Positions 48,358 to 57,617 are shown, counted from the first letter of the stretch. The stretch: 64,000 nucleotides of DNA from Umezawaea sp042738955 (GCF_042738955.1 NZ_JBHYHC010000048.1:6457-70456); one strand, 5' to 3'. Notes: a model not told the origin generated them from the sequence alone. Numbers and translations: made by a program.

Positions 48358-48403
48358 CGTCCCGTCCCTTCTCCCGTCGACCACCAGACGAGGGAGGACG
48401 TGG

Positions 48404-49792
48404 TCAGCGTGACGCGAGGTGACCGCCGTCATAAAGCGCGGCGAGCAGCGTGACGGCCGCGCCGACCGCGGAGTCGGCCAGGTTGCCGTAGCCCAGCACG
48501 AGGGTGGAGTCCCGTTCCGGCGTGCCGCGGTAGGTGTCGAGGTCCACCAGCCGCAGGCCCTCGGCGGCGGCCCGGCGCACGAGGGACGCGGTGTCCGGCG
48601 TTCCCGGAAGGTGCAGCAGCAGGTGCAGGCCCGCCGCGACACCGGTGATCCGGGCGTCCGGCAGGTGCGTGGCGAGCGCGGCCACCAGCGCGTCCCGCCG
48701 GGCCCGGTACCGCAGCCGGACCGCCCGGAGCTGCCGGTCGTAGCCGCCGCGCTCGACGAACGCCGCCAAGGCGAGCTGGTCGACCACCGGGGGAGTCGCG
48801 GCGGCCGCGCACGCCCACGCGGGCGGGAGGACGTACCAGCCGATCCCCAGCGCCGGGCTCAGGGTCTTGCTCACCGATCCGAACAGCGCCACGTGGCCGG
48901 GAGCCATGCCCTGGACCGTGCCGACCGGCCGCCGGTCGTAGCGGAACTCGGCGTCGTAGTCGTCCTCCAGGACCAGCCCGTCGACCTCACGGGCCCACTC
49001 GACCAGCGCGGATCGCCGCGCGGGGGCGAGCACCGTGCCGGTGGGGAACTGGTGGGCGGGCGTCACGATCACCGCCCGCAGGCCGCGCAACCGGTCGACC
49101 CGCAGCCCGTCGTCGTCGACCGGCACGGGCACCACGTCCATCCCCGCCTCCATCGCGGCCTGCCGGGTCCGCCCCCAACTCGGGTCCTCGACGCCGATCC
49201 GCGTGATCCCCGCGGCCACGAGCGCACGGCACACCTGGGTGACGCCCTCCGTCACGCCCGCGCAGATCGTCACGTCGTTCGGGGTGGTCGTGGCTCCTCG
49301 GCACCGCCGCAGGTACTCGGCCAGCACCGCGCGCAATCGGGGGTGGCCGCCGTGGGGAGGGAGGCCGAACTCCTGGTGAGGCAGTGTCGTGAGGACGTCC
49401 CGCAGCGCGTCGGCCCACCGGCGGCGCGGGAACGCCCGCAGGTCCGGTAGTCCGGGCGCGAGGTCGTAGCGCGGGGTCTCGGCGACCTGCTGTGCCGGCG
49501 CGGACCGGTCGTCGCGCTCCGGTGACCAGGACACGCGGGTGGCCGCCCCGGTCCGCGCCGCCAGGTAGCCCTCGGCGACGAGCTGCGCGTACGCCTGCGT
49601 CACCAGCCAGCGCGAACAGGACAGGTCGGCGGCCAGCGCACGGCTGGGCGGGAGCGCCGTGCCGAGCGGCAACGCGCCGTCGCGGATCGCCGCCCGCAAC
49701 GCCCTGGCCAGCCGCTCGTGCCGTGGTCCGCCGTCCGGGCCGGACAGGTCGAGCAGCACGTCCCAGCCCAGATTGGTCTGCGATTCCGGCAT
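48404..49792 (-). CDS. MocR/PdxR-type GntR regulator with aminotransferase domain
   Basis: A 462-aa fusion regulator. N-terminal GntR winged helix (about 20-85): RLARALRAAIRDGALPLGTALPPSRALAADL and TQAYAQLVAEGYL; C-terminal fold type I aminotransferase domain (about 110-460) with EDDYDAEFRYDRRPVG and the PLP Lys region SVSKTLSPALGIGW. MocR proteins sense PLP or amino compounds and regulate vitamin B6 or transport genes. ATG 49792 is taken as start; an in-frame ATG at 49810 is possible. It is divergent from the aldo/keto reductase gene with 50 bp between them, so that gene may be its target. Confidence 0.93.
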   Translation of the reverse strand: MPESQTNLGWDVLLDLSGPDGGPRHERLARALRAAIRDGALPLGTALPPSRALAADLSCSRWLVTQAYAQLVAEGYLAARTGAATRVSWSPERDDRSAPAQQVAETPRYDLAPGLPDLRAFPRRRWADALRDVLTTLPHQEFGLPPHGGHPRLRAVLAEYLRRCRGATTTPNDVTICAGVTEGVTQVCRALVAAGITRIGVEDPSWGRTRQAAMEAGMDVVPVPVDDDGLRVDRLRGLRAVIVTPAHQFPTGTVLAPARRSALVEWAREVDGLVLEDDYDAEFRYDRRPVGTVQGMAPGHVALFGSVSKTLSPALGIGWYVLPPAWACAAAATPPVVDQLALAAFVERGGYDRQLRAVRLRYRARRDALVAALATHLPDARITGVAAGLHLLLHLPGTPDTASLVRRAAAEGLRLVDLDTYRGTPERDSTLVLGYGNLADSAVGAAVTLLAALYDGGHLASR

Positions 49793-49842
49793 GGAAACGG
49801 ACCGTAGCACCAGACCGATCGCGGCTTACGGTCGTCCTCGTG

Positions 49843-50832
49843 ATGAAGCGAACCGAACTCGGGCGCACCGGGACCACCGTCAGCCAGGTCGCGCTCGGCT
49901 GCATGCTCATGGGCACCTACACCGACGAACCCACCTCCTACCGGATGCTCGACTCGTACCTCGACGTCGGAGGCGACTTCCTCGACAGCGCCAACTGCTA
50001 CGCGTGGTGGCACGCGGGCAGCGACGGCGGCGAGAGCGAGGAACTGCTCGGCCGCTGGCTCGCCCGCGGCGACCGCGACCGGGTCGTCCTGGCCACGAAG
50101 GTCGGCGGGATCGTGACCGACGTGCCCGCCGCGCTCGCGAGCGGCAAAGCGGACTGGGACGTGGCCGCCCGGCACTTCGAAGGGGCGGGTGCCGACGTCG
50201 TCCGGCGGGGGATCGACGCGAGCCTGCGCAGGCTCGGCACGGACCACGTCGACCTCTACTACGTGCACGTCGACGACCTGGCGACCCCGTTGGAGGAGAC
50301 ACTGGAGGCGCTCGACGGCGTCGTCCGGGCGGGCAAGGCCCGGCACATCGGGTGGAGCAACGTGCGCACGGAGCGGTTGGAGCGGATCCGGGAACTGACC
50401 GAGCGCCACGGGTGGACGGCCCCGGTCGCGGTGCAGCAGCAGCACTCCTACCTGCGGCCACGGCCGGGGATCGACCGGGCGGGCATCGCCGGGCCCGCGC
50501 TGTTCGACCACCTGGCGGCGCACGAGGACCTGACGCTGGTGGCGTACTCGCCGATCCTCCAGGGCATCTACGACGACCCGGACCGCCGAGCCGCGCACGG
50601 GACGTGGGACACCTACGCCGGACCGGACTCCGAGGCGCGGCTGGCCGTGGTCGCCGAGGTCGCGGCCGACCTGGGCGCGACCGGCAACCAGGTGGCGCTG
50701 GCGTGGCTGCTGCGGCAGACCCCGGCGGTGGTCCCGATCGTCGGGACCCGCACGTGGGAGCAGTTCGAGGCGTTCCTGGGCGCGCTCGACGTCGAGTTGG
50801 GTGACGACCACCTGGCGGCGCTGGGGACGTGA
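49843..50832 (+). CDS. Aldo/keto reductase
   Basis: A 329-aa TIM-barrel reductase: N-terminal LGRTGTTVSQVALGCM, catalytic Asp-Tyr in FLDSANCYAWW, Lys in VLATKVGG and the HVDLYYVHVDD strand (the usual His is in this segment). C-terminal NQVALAWLLRQTPAVVPIVGTR is typical. No ribosome-binding site precedes the ATG (GTG at 49840 also possible), so a leaderless transcript is likely. NADPH-dependent reduction of an aldehyde or ketone; natural substrate unknown. Possibly regulated by the divergent MocR protein, which would fit pyridoxal reductase activity. Confidence 0.9.
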   Translation: MKRTELGRTGTTVSQVALGCMLMGTYTDEPTSYRMLDSYLDVGGDFLDSANCYAWWHAGSDGGESEELLGRWLARGDRDRVVLATKVGGIVTDVPAALASGKADWDVAARHFEGAGADVVRRGIDASLRRLGTDHVDLYYVHVDDLATPLEETLEALDGVVRAGKARHIGWSNVRTERLERIRELTERHGWTAPVAVQQQHSYLRPRPGIDRAGIAGPALFDHLAAHEDLTLVAYSPILQGIYDDPDRRAAHGTWDTYAGPDSEARLAVVAEVAADLGATGNQVALAWLLRQTPAVVPIVGTRTWEQFEAFLGALDVELGDDHLAALGT

Positions 50833-51050
50833 GCCGCCGTTCTTGTCGGTGCTCCCTGTTAGCGTCCGCGCTCCGATGGTCGAGGAGCGTGGAGCCGAGT
50901 GGACGAGAGCGAGGAGACCGTGTCGCCGCACGTCCCGGCGGCACACCCCGTCCGCGCCCCGGTTCCCCGCCGCACGGCGGGTGAACGGGGTCCGGGCCGC
51001 GCTGGGCCGGTTGGTTTAGCATCGCGGTTCCGGTGAGCGGAAGGGGGCAG

Positions 51051-54000
51051 GTGGACCAGGCGTCGAACGACACGTCGGTCGCCGGTGTCGCCTTCGCGCG
51101 GTGGGGCGTGCGACCGGAGCCCGCGATGGCCCGCTACGCGGAACCAGGGTGGCAGCACTCGCCGATGCCGGTCGAACGCCCCTGCCCGAGGTGCGACGGG
51201 CAGCTGCACGGCCTGTACCGGTCGCACCCGCACAAGGGGCGGCAGCAGCTCCAGGCCGCGGTCGTCTGCCCGACGTGCCCGGCGTCGTTCACGCTGCGCG
51301 AGCTGCAACTGTCGCAGCGGGCGGTGCTGGGGGAGTTGCGCCCGGAGTCGGTGGCCCGCCGCCTGCGCGAGGAAGCCCAACTCGCCGCCCTCGAACGCCC
51401 CGACACCTGGTCCCCACCAGCTCGTCCGGAACCTCCTGCGCCACGAGCGGAACCTCTTGTGCCGCGGCCGGATCCTGTTGCGCCGCAGTGGGAAGACCGC
51501 GCCCTGCCGTCCGACCTCGTGTCTCCGCAGGGGGAACGTTCTGCCTCGCGGTCGGACTTCGTGTCCCCGGCGGCGGATCTCCACGCTCCGCGGGCTGAAC
51601 CCCGTGTCCCGCGCTCGGAGCCTCTCGCGCCGCCCTCGGAACCCTTCACGCGGCCGACGCGCCGTCCGGTCGACAGCCCGCCTCCACTGCGCCGTGAACC
51701 ACCCGCGCCGGACCCCGAACCGGCCCCACCCGCCGAGCCCCCCGCCCCGATCCGCCGCCGGGTGTCGACCACGGTCATGGCGGCCCGGATCCGCTCGATC
51801 CTCACCGGCTCGACCACCGTCGCCTCGGCCCCGACCGCGTCGATCCCGGTGCTGCCGACGGCGCTGGTCGAGTCGACCGAGCACCGGCTGGTGTGGTGGC
51901 GCAAGACCGTCGACCCGCACCTGGAGCTGCCGGACCTGCCACCGGGCGCGGACGTGCGGGTCGTGCTGCCCGAACAGGCCCGGTTCGACGGGCTGCGGGA
52001 GCGGCTCAAGCAGGCCGAGGTGCCGTTCCGGTCCGTCGCGCACTGGATCGAGGAGGAGGTCGTCTCCTCGGTCGGCCCGGACGGTCGGCTCGCGCCGGTC
52101 GTGGCGGGCGCGTGGCTGTCCGAGGTGGGCGGACTCGTTCCCGACGGCTGCGACCCGGTCACCGGAGACGGGGCGCTGGCCGCGCTCCTGGCGTTCGAGG
52201 TGCTGTGGGACCTGCACGAGCCGGTCGACCCGGCGACCGTGCCCGACTCGACGCCCGCCGACCGGCTGGTGCCGCAGGAGTGGCTGCCGTTCCTGTCGTT
52301 CCCGCTGCTCAACCCGGCGCAGAGCCAGGCAGCCCCGCACATCCTGGACACCGACGAGCACCTGCTGATCGCCGCGCCGACCGGCTCGGGCAAGACCACC
52401 ATCGGCAAGCTGGCCGCGTTGCGCTCGATCCTGCACGAGGGCCGCAAAGCCGCGTGGCTGGTGCCGCAGCGGTCGTTGACCGACGAGCTGAACACCGAGC
52501 TGGAAGCGTGGCGCCGCAACGGGTTGCGGGTGGAACGCCTCTCCGGCGAGTACGCGGTCGACATCGAGAAGGTCCGCGAGGCGGACCTGTGGGTGGCGAC
52601 CACGGAGAAGTTCGAGGCGGTCTGCCGCGCGGGGTCGTTGCAGGCGGCGCTCGGCGAGGTCGGCTGCCTGGTGGTCGACGAGATCCACCTGCTCGGCAGC
52701 CCCGGTCGCGGCGCGCTGCTGGAGGCGCTGCTCGCACGGGTGCGCGGCGCGGAGTCGCCGGTGCGGATCGTGGGGCTCTCGGCGACGGTGTCCAACGCCG
52801 CCGAGGTCGCGGAGTGGTTGCAGGCCACGCTGGTGACGACGGCGTGGCGGCCGTCGCGGGTCACCTGGCAGCTGCCGGTGATCCCCGCGAGCACGGGGTT
52901 CGCGGGCGGCAACCGGATGCGCGAGCAGGCCGTCGTGGAGCTGACCGAGCGGCACACGGCCGAGGCGGGCAGCGTGCTGGTGTTCTGCGGCTCCAAGCGG
53001 AACGTCCGCTCGACCGCGCTGGCCGTCGCCGCGTCCCGCGGCGCACCGGTGCACACCGCCGCGCCCGACGACGTCGACGCGGTGACGCGGGTGTGCGCGG
53101 AGGTCGGCGTGCGGATGCACTACGCCGACTACGACCACAAGCACGCCGCCGAACGCGCCTTCCGGGCACGGGAGGCGGACGTGCTGGTCGCGACCTCCAC
53201 CGTCGCGGCGGGCGTGAACCTGCCCGCGCGAGCCGTGATCGTGCGCGACACGAAGATCGGCGGCGAGCCGATGGACACCTCGACCGTGCAGCAGATGTTC
53301 GGCCGGGCCGGCCGGATCGGCGCGGGGGAGACGCAGGGCTGGTCGTACCTGCTGACCGAGGAGACCGAGCGGCCCGCGTGGCAGACCCGCCTGGTCGCCG
53401 GGTACTCGGTGTACTCGCGGATCTACGACAGCCTCGCCGACCACGTCCTCGCCGAGGTGCTCCAGGCCCGGATCGGCACCCTGTCCGACGCGCAGGCGTG
53501 GTGGGTGGAGACCCTGGCCCACGCCCAAGGTGACGACGACCTGGAGCCGGTGCAGACGGCCGTGGAGTTCCTGATCGAGGAGGGGCACCTCACCGGCGTC
53601 CGGCGTGGTGAGGACCTGGTCCTGGCCACGACCGACCTGGGCAGGCTGACGGCCCGGATGATGGTCTCGACCTACACCGGCCAACGGCTGCGCCGCACCC
53701 TCGGCCTGCTCCCGGTGCCGACCGACCCGGACTCCGCCGAGGAGGCGTTGAGCCTGGTCCTGGCGGTCGCGGTGCCCGAACTGGCGGGCGTCCCGGTCGC
53801 CGAGCCGGTGCGCCCCGCGGTCGCGACGGCGATCAAGGCGGGCGGCCGGACGTCCCGCATCACCCACACCACGTCCATCAAGGGCCTCGGCTCCTCCGCG
53901 TCGACCGCGCCGGGCGACCTCGCGTGGGCCGCGCTGCTCCTCGCCGCCCGGTCACCGCACCTGTTCCGGCAGTCCCGCACGCCCCGCCGGGTCGTCGCGG

Positions 54001-54635
54001 GCATCCCGTTGTCCACGATCTACCCGGTCATGGAGCAGGCACCCCGCTACCTGTCCTGGCTGTCAGCCCAAGGCGTGCTCGGCACGGTGCACCCGTGGAT
54101 CGCGATCGTGGCCGCCGACCTGGACCAGCGCGTCCGCTGGCGCCACCTCACGCCCGGCCGCGGCGCGGGGCGACTGCTGTGGCTGTGCGAGCAGATGGCC
54201 ACCCGCGCCCGCGCCAAGGACCTGGTGCCCGCGATGTGGCAGTCGGCCGTCGGCTCCGGCCTGCGCGCGCCGGACTGGAAACCCGGCGTGCCCCCGACCG
54301 GCTGCGAACTCGACCAGGCCGGCTACACCGCCCTCCTGCGCGAACGCGTCACCACGGCGACCATCACCGACCGCGCGGACGGCGCGGCCGTCACCGGGAT
54401 CGCCGGCGCGACCGCCGTCACGTGGCGCGGCAAGATCCGCACCCCCGCCGTCACGACGAAGGCGAAGACGGACGTCCTCTTCCCGCCCCCGTTCCCGGAC
54501 GAACCGGGCCTCGACACCGGCACGGCCGTGTTCACCCGCCGCGGCGACTACCGGGCGACCGGCTGGCTGGCCGCCTACGACCGCTTGGCGGACCTGACCG
54601 ACGACGAACCACCCCCGCGCCGCCGCGGTCTGTAG
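51051..54635 (+). CDS. Large SF2 DEAD/DEAH-box (Ski2-like) helicase with zinc-ribbon-like N-terminus
   Basis: A 1194-aa protein. GTG 51051 follows GGAAGGGGG. Residues 35-85 hold a possible zinc ribbon (CPRCDGQ and CPTCPAS). Residues about 115-240 are a Pro/Arg/Glu-rich low-complexity linker with repeated P-R-x-E/D-P units. The helicase core follows: Walker A APTGSGKTTIGKL, DExH box LVVDEIHLLG, SAT motif LSATVSNAAEV, and motif VI QQMFGRAGRIG, in the Ski2/Brr2/Hel308 style. The C-terminal 350 residues contain a winged-helix/ratchet-like region and a basic end. Probably an RNA- or DNA-processing helicase; a role in DNA repair or phage defence is possible but no partner genes are present. Confidence 0.88.
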   Translation: MDQASNDTSVAGVAFARWGVRPEPAMARYAEPGWQHSPMPVERPCPRCDGQLHGLYRSHPHKGRQQLQAAVVCPTCPASFTLRELQLSQRAVLGELRPESVARRLREEAQLAALERPDTWSPPARPEPPAPRAEPLVPRPDPVAPQWEDRALPSDLVSPQGERSASRSDFVSPAADLHAPRAEPRVPRSEPLAPPSEPFTRPTRRPVDSPPPLRREPPAPDPEPAPPAEPPAPIRRRVSTTVMAARIRSILTGSTTVASAPTASIPVLPTALVESTEHRLVWWRKTVDPHLELPDLPPGADVRVVLPEQARFDGLRERLKQAEVPFRSVAHWIEEEVVSSVGPDGRLAPVVAGAWLSEVGGLVPDGCDPVTGDGALAALLAFEVLWDLHEPVDPATVPDSTPADRLVPQEWLPFLSFPLLNPAQSQAAPHILDTDEHLLIAAPTGSGKTTIGKLAALRSILHEGRKAAWLVPQRSLTDELNTELEAWRRNGLRVERLSGEYAVDIEKVREADLWVATTEKFEAVCRAGSLQAALGEVGCLVVDEIHLLGSPGRGALLEALLARVRGAESPVRIVGLSATVSNAAEVAEWLQATLVTTAWRPSRVTWQLPVIPASTGFAGGNRMREQAVVELTERHTAEAGSVLVFCGSKRNVRSTALAVAASRGAPVHTAAPDDVDAVTRVCAEVGVRMHYADYDHKHAAERAFRAREADVLVATSTVAAGVNLPARAVIVRDTKIGGEPMDTSTVQQMFGRAGRIGAGETQGWSYLLTEETERPAWQTRLVAGYSVYSRIYDSLADHVLAEVLQARIGTLSDAQAWWVETLAHAQGDDDLEPVQTAVEFLIEEGHLTGVRRGEDLVLATTDLGRLTARMMVSTYTGQRLRRTLGLLPVPTDPDSAEEALSLVLAVAVPELAGVPVAEPVRPAVATAIKAGGRTSRITHTTSIKGLGSSASTAPGDLAWAALLLAARSPHLFRQSRTPRRVVAGIPLSTIYPVMEQAPRYLSWLSAQGVLGTVHPWIAIVAADLDQRVRWRHLTPGRGAGRLLWLCEQMATRARAKDLVPAMWQSAVGSGLRAPDWKPGVPPTGCELDQAGYTALLRERVTTATITDRADGAAVTGIAGATAVTWRGKIRTPAVTTKAKTDVLFPPPFPDEPGLDTGTAVFTRRGDYRATGWLAAYDRLADLTDDEPPPRRRGL

Positions 54636-54720
54636 ACATCACACGATCGGGTCGTGACGTTTCCCCACCCGCTGTGTCTTAGAGGCAGGAACACCAACGC
54701 CCAAGACCAGAGGAGCCCCC

Positions 54721-55182
54721 ATGAGCACCCCGATCCCGACCGCCCCCACCCACACCCGCGAGGTCGCGAAGACCAACGGCACCGCCCCCGCCACCCAGGG
54801 CTCGACGACCATCGCGGACGTCGTGGTCCAGAAGATCGCGGGCCTGGCCACCAGGGAGATCTCCGGCGTCCACGCCCTGGGCGGCGGCGCGGCCCGAGCG
54901 TTCAGCGCCATCCGCGAGCGCATCCCCGGCGCGTCCTCCAGCGCGGGCCAGGGCGTCTCCGTCGAGGTCGGCGAGAAGCAGGCCGCGGTAGACCTCCAGA
55001 TCCTGGTCGAGTACGGCGTCTCCATCGCCGACCTGTCCACCGCGGTCCGCCGCAACGTGATCACCGCCGTGGAACGCATGACGGGCCTCGAGGTCGTGGA
55101 AGTCAACATCAACGTCACCGACGTCCACATCCCCACAGAAGACGACACCACCGACACCCCCATTCCCACCCGCGTCCAGTGA
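54721..55182 (+). CDS. Asp23/Gls24-family envelope stress protein
   Basis: A 153-aa Asp23 protein: TTIADVVVQKIAGLATREISGVHAL, then GVSVEVGEKQAAVDLQILVEYGVSI and VVEVNINVTDVHIP. Family members associate with the membrane through AmaP and are involved in cell-envelope homeostasis. N-terminal 25 residues are Thr/Pro-rich and disordered. ATG has AGAGGAG upstream. It is the first of the Asp23/AmaP genes but separated from the others by a 475-bp gap, so a separate promoter for the rest is likely. Confidence 0.92.
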   Translation: MSTPIPTAPTHTREVAKTNGTAPATQGSTTIADVVVQKIAGLATREISGVHALGGGAARAFSAIRERIPGASSSAGQGVSVEVGEKQAAVDLQILVEYGVSIADLSTAVRRNVITAVERMTGLEVVEVNINVTDVHIPTEDDTTDTPIPTRVQ

Positions 55183-55657
55183 CCCCACGCCACCCCACGC
55201 TGCCCGCGGCCAGCACTTCGGCCAGGCGAGGTGCCAGGCCCGGCCTTCCCAGCGCCGACCACGACCGATCCCTCACCGGGCTCGGCAGCAAGCCCCGCCC
55301 ATCCCTCGCCGCAGCCACCGCTGGTGTTCCGGATGGGCAGGATGTCTTCGGTCTCCGGCGTGGGGAGCGGGGGCGGGCGGGCTTTGACACCAAGTCCTGC
55401 ATGCGTCTCGTCTGGGGTGCTGGCGTGGTCAATCCCTCGCAGAGCACAGGGAGTTCCGCATCAAGCGTTCAGCCGCGACGGCCGCTGATGTTTCGGACAG
55501 GTGTAATGCCGGGGTTGCTCTTGCTGAATCCGTCGGCGATCTTGCCGTCCAGCGGAAATCCGGGAGCGAGTCTTGTGCCGCGAGGTCGTTTTTCGGCCAG
55601 TGGTGACGTTCACCTGCTCATCACCATTTGAACACCGTCCGCCACAAGGGAGAAGTC
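55183..55657. other. 475-bp non-coding stretch within the Asp23/AmaP locus
   Basis: Frames here show poor codon bias, no ribosome-binding site and no convincing protein. GC content drops toward the 3' half. CCTCGCCGCAGCCACC-type GC-rich patches are followed by a less biased region that probably contains the promoter for 55658 onwards. An ORF running 54654..55631 in the plus strand is a shadow of the asp23 gene. I see no tRNA or strong terminator. A small RNA or degenerate gene remnant cannot be excluded. Confidence 0.5.
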
Positions 55658-55834
55658 ATGAGTCCCACCCAACTCGGTCTGCTGACCGGCATCGTTCTCG
55701 GTTCGGCCGCCGCTTTCGGCGGGTTCGGCGCTTTCCTCGTTGTTCTGCTGTTCGGGGCCGTCGGACTGGTCGTCGGGCGGGTGCTCGAGGGCAAGCTGGA
55801 CCTGTCGCAGCTCGCCGGTCGCGACAGGGGCTGA
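55658..55834 (+). CDS. Small membrane protein of the Asp23/AmaP cluster (DUF2273-like)
   Basis: A 58-aa protein with two hydrophobic segments (LGLLTGIVLGSAAAFGGFGAF and LVVLLFGAVGLVVG, about 5-25 and 27-40) followed by a short charged tail EGKLDLSQLAGRDRG. Short bitopic proteins of this kind regularly accompany Asp23 and AmaP. ATG 55658 has AAGGGAGAAG upstream. Followed 5 nt later by another Asp23-family gene. Confidence 0.8.
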   Translation: MSPTQLGLLTGIVLGSAAAFGGFGAFLVVLLFGAVGLVVGRVLEGKLDLSQLAGRDRG

Positions 55835-55839
55835 GCGGC

Positions 55840-56208
55840 ATGACCACCACGCTTGTCGACCGCGGGCGGTTGACGATCTCGGATCGCACGGTCGAGCGGA
55901 TCGCCGCCACCGCCGTCACCGAGGTCGACGGGATCGGGGGATCGGCCACGCGGATGCTCGGCGTCGCCATGAGCAGGGACGGCGGTGAGCACTCGGCCAA
56001 GGTGACCGCGACGGTCAGCGGCGGCGTGGCCTCGCTCGTCGTCCGGCTGTCCGTGGCGTATCCCGCGTCGGTCACCCGCACCACCGAAGCTGCCCGCGCG
56101 CACCTGGTGCGGCGCGTCGAGGAACTGACCGGCCTCACCGTGTCCCGAGTGGACATCACCATCACCGCGTTGCGCGGCGCTGTCGCCGAAACCAGGAGGG
56201 TCCTGTGA
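55840..56208 (+). CDS. Asp23/Gls24-family protein (second copy)
   Basis: A 122-aa Asp23-domain protein: LTISDRTVERIAATAVTEVDGIGG, KVTATVSGGVASLVVRLSVAYP and TGLTVSRVDITITALRG. Shorter than the copy at 54721 and without the disordered N-terminus. Stop overlaps the next gene (ATGA-type, GTGA), consistent with an operon through 57310. Role: component of a membrane-proximal Asp23/AmaP complex. Confidence 0.9.
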   Translation: MTTTLVDRGRLTISDRTVERIAATAVTEVDGIGGSATRMLGVAMSRDGGEHSAKVTATVSGGVASLVVRLSVAYPASVTRTTEAARAHLVRRVEELTGLTVSRVDITITALRGAVAETRRVL

Positions 56209-56741
56209 AACGCCGTCCCCGCCGTAGCGTTCCGGCCGTGTTGACGGCCGTCGTGCTGCTCGCGGCCTGCGTGCTGGTCGCCACGGTCGCGATCCAGACG
56301 ATCCTCGGCCGCACCCCGTGGCTCGACTACCGCGTCGCGGCGGACGCCGTGCACGCGACGAGTTGGAACGACCTGGCCCCCCTGATCGTCGGTGGTGTCG
56401 CGGCGGCACTCGGGCTCATCCTGCTGCTCGCCGCCTTCCTGCCCGGCACGCCCACCGTGCTGCCCCTGGAGAACGGCGAGGCCACGATCGACTCCGGCGC
56501 GTCTCGGCGCAGTTACCGCAGCACGCTGCGTGCGGCGGCCACCTCGGTCGATGGGGTCAGCGGAGCCACGGTGTCGTTGGGACGTCGCAAGGTCGCCGCC
56601 GTCGTCCGCACGGACCGCACCACGACCGACGGACTGGCCGATGCGGTGCGCGCCTCGCTGAACCACCGACTGGACGAGATCAGCCCGTCCACTCGCCCCG
56701 ACCTGAAAGTCAAGATCAAGGCCGCCAGGAGCGCGTCATGA
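56205..56741 (+). CDS. DUF6286-like membrane protein of the Asp23/AmaP cluster
   Basis: A 178-aa protein with two transmembrane helices: VPAVLTAVVLLAACVLVATVAI (about 10-31) and LIVGGVAAALGLILLLAAFLPG (about 59-80). The C-terminal half (90-178) is an Asp23-like soluble domain (SLRAAATSVDGVSGATVSLG with alternating strands). This layout matches the Asp23-associated family annotated as DUF6286. GTG start overlaps the previous stop; its own stop overlaps the AmaP gene start (ATGA). Confidence 0.85.
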   Translation: MKRRPRRSVPAVLTAVVLLAACVLVATVAIQTILGRTPWLDYRVAADAVHATSWNDLAPLIVGGVAAALGLILLLAAFLPGTPTVLPLENGEATIDSGASRRSYRSTLRAAATSVDGVSGATVSLGRRKVAAVVRTDRTTTDGLADAVRASLNHRLDEISPSTRPDLKVKIKAARSAS

Positions 56742-57310
56742 CGAACCTCAACCGCCCTGCCCGGCTCAACCGTGTCCTGCTGGGCATGCTCGGCTTCGTC
56801 CTGCTGGCCGGGGGAGCGTTCGCCGTCCTGACCCACTACAACCTGCTCCCCGTCCTCAAACCGGACTCGCCCCTGACCCCACCTCTGCTGGACCTGCCCA
56901 CGTGGGCCTGGTACGTCGTGGCAGCAGTCGCGACCGTCCTGGGCCTGCTCTGCCTACGCTGGATCCTCGCCCAACTGACCAGCAGCCCGAAAACCCACAC
57001 CTGGCGCTACGAGCAGGACCCAACCCTAGGCCGCACCGAACTGGCCGCCAGCGCCGCCATCGCCCCGTTCATCGACGAGGTGACCGCCTATCCAGGGGTC
57101 CACGCTGTCCGCGCCACCCTGGCAGGCCACCGCCAAGCTCCCGCACTGGCAATGGTGGTCAGCGCCGAACAGGACAGCGACCTGTCCGCCATCCGCAAAC
57201 AGATCGACACCGAAGGCCTGCCACGCCTACGCCAAGCATTGGACCTGGACGAGGTCCCAGTGACCATCGAGTTCAGGTTCTCCACAGCGACAGGAGCCCG
57301 CGCGCTCTAA
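56738..57310 (+). CDS. amaP: AmaP-like alkaline shock response membrane anchor protein
   Basis: A 190-aa protein with two helices (LNRVLLGMLGFVLLAGGAFAV and WAWYVVAAVATVLGLLCLRWIL) and a cytosolic C-terminal domain of alternating strands and helices (about 95-190), as in AmaP, which anchors Asp23 at the membrane. Codon bias weakens at the 3' end (CCA, CTA codons appear more often), unlike the upstream genes. Last gene of the set; a strong hairpin lies 308 nt downstream. Confidence 0.85.
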   Translation: MTNLNRPARLNRVLLGMLGFVLLAGGAFAVLTHYNLLPVLKPDSPLTPPLLDLPTWAWYVVAAVATVLGLLCLRWILAQLTSSPKTHTWRYEQDPTLGRTELAASAAIAPFIDEVTAYPGVHAVRATLAGHRQAPALAMVVSAEQDSDLSAIRKQIDTEGLPRLRQALDLDEVPVTIEFRFSTATGARAL

Positions 57311-57617
57311 CCGGTCAAGAACGATCCCCCCGGCCCACCACAGCCGCAGTCACCCACCAGCCAACGGATGCGGCTACCGGCTACCGGCCACCTGGGTGGG
57401 GCCTGTCACCGGCCACCAGCGGCCTGCTACTGGCCACCCGTCACCGGCGGCCGCTACCGCCCACCCGCCAACCGTGGCCTGCGACCGGCCACATACGGCC
57501 CGTCACCCGTGGCGCGCTGCCGGTCACGGCAGCCGCCGCTACTTGCCCCGCGCCCGCAACCGTCCTCTCGCCACCACCACTTGCCCGCTACCTCCGGACG
57601 CTGCGAAGGCAGGGGTA
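57311..57617. repeat. Non-coding stretch with degenerate ACCGGCCAC repeats
   Basis: About 300 bp with no credible gene. From about 57370 to 57550 short imperfect repeats recur: CTACCGGCCACC, TCACCGGCCACC, CTACTGGCCACC, GACCGGCCAC and related GTCACC units, spaced irregularly. This looks like degenerate tandem expansion rather than a structured array. No inverted repeats of consequence until the terminator hairpin. Confidence 0.5.

Noticed and set aside
50920..51036. Possible 38-aa small gene ahead of the helicase (GTG with GAGGAG 3 nt upstream)
   Set aside because: Spacing is too short, composition is Pro/Arg/Gly-rich like non-coding GC DNA, and it ends at the helicase leader. Could be a leader peptide but unsupported.
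50859..53867. Minus-strand open frame of 1002 codons opposite the helicase gene
   Set aside because: Compositional shadow of the helicase; repetitive low-complexity translation and no recognisable fold.
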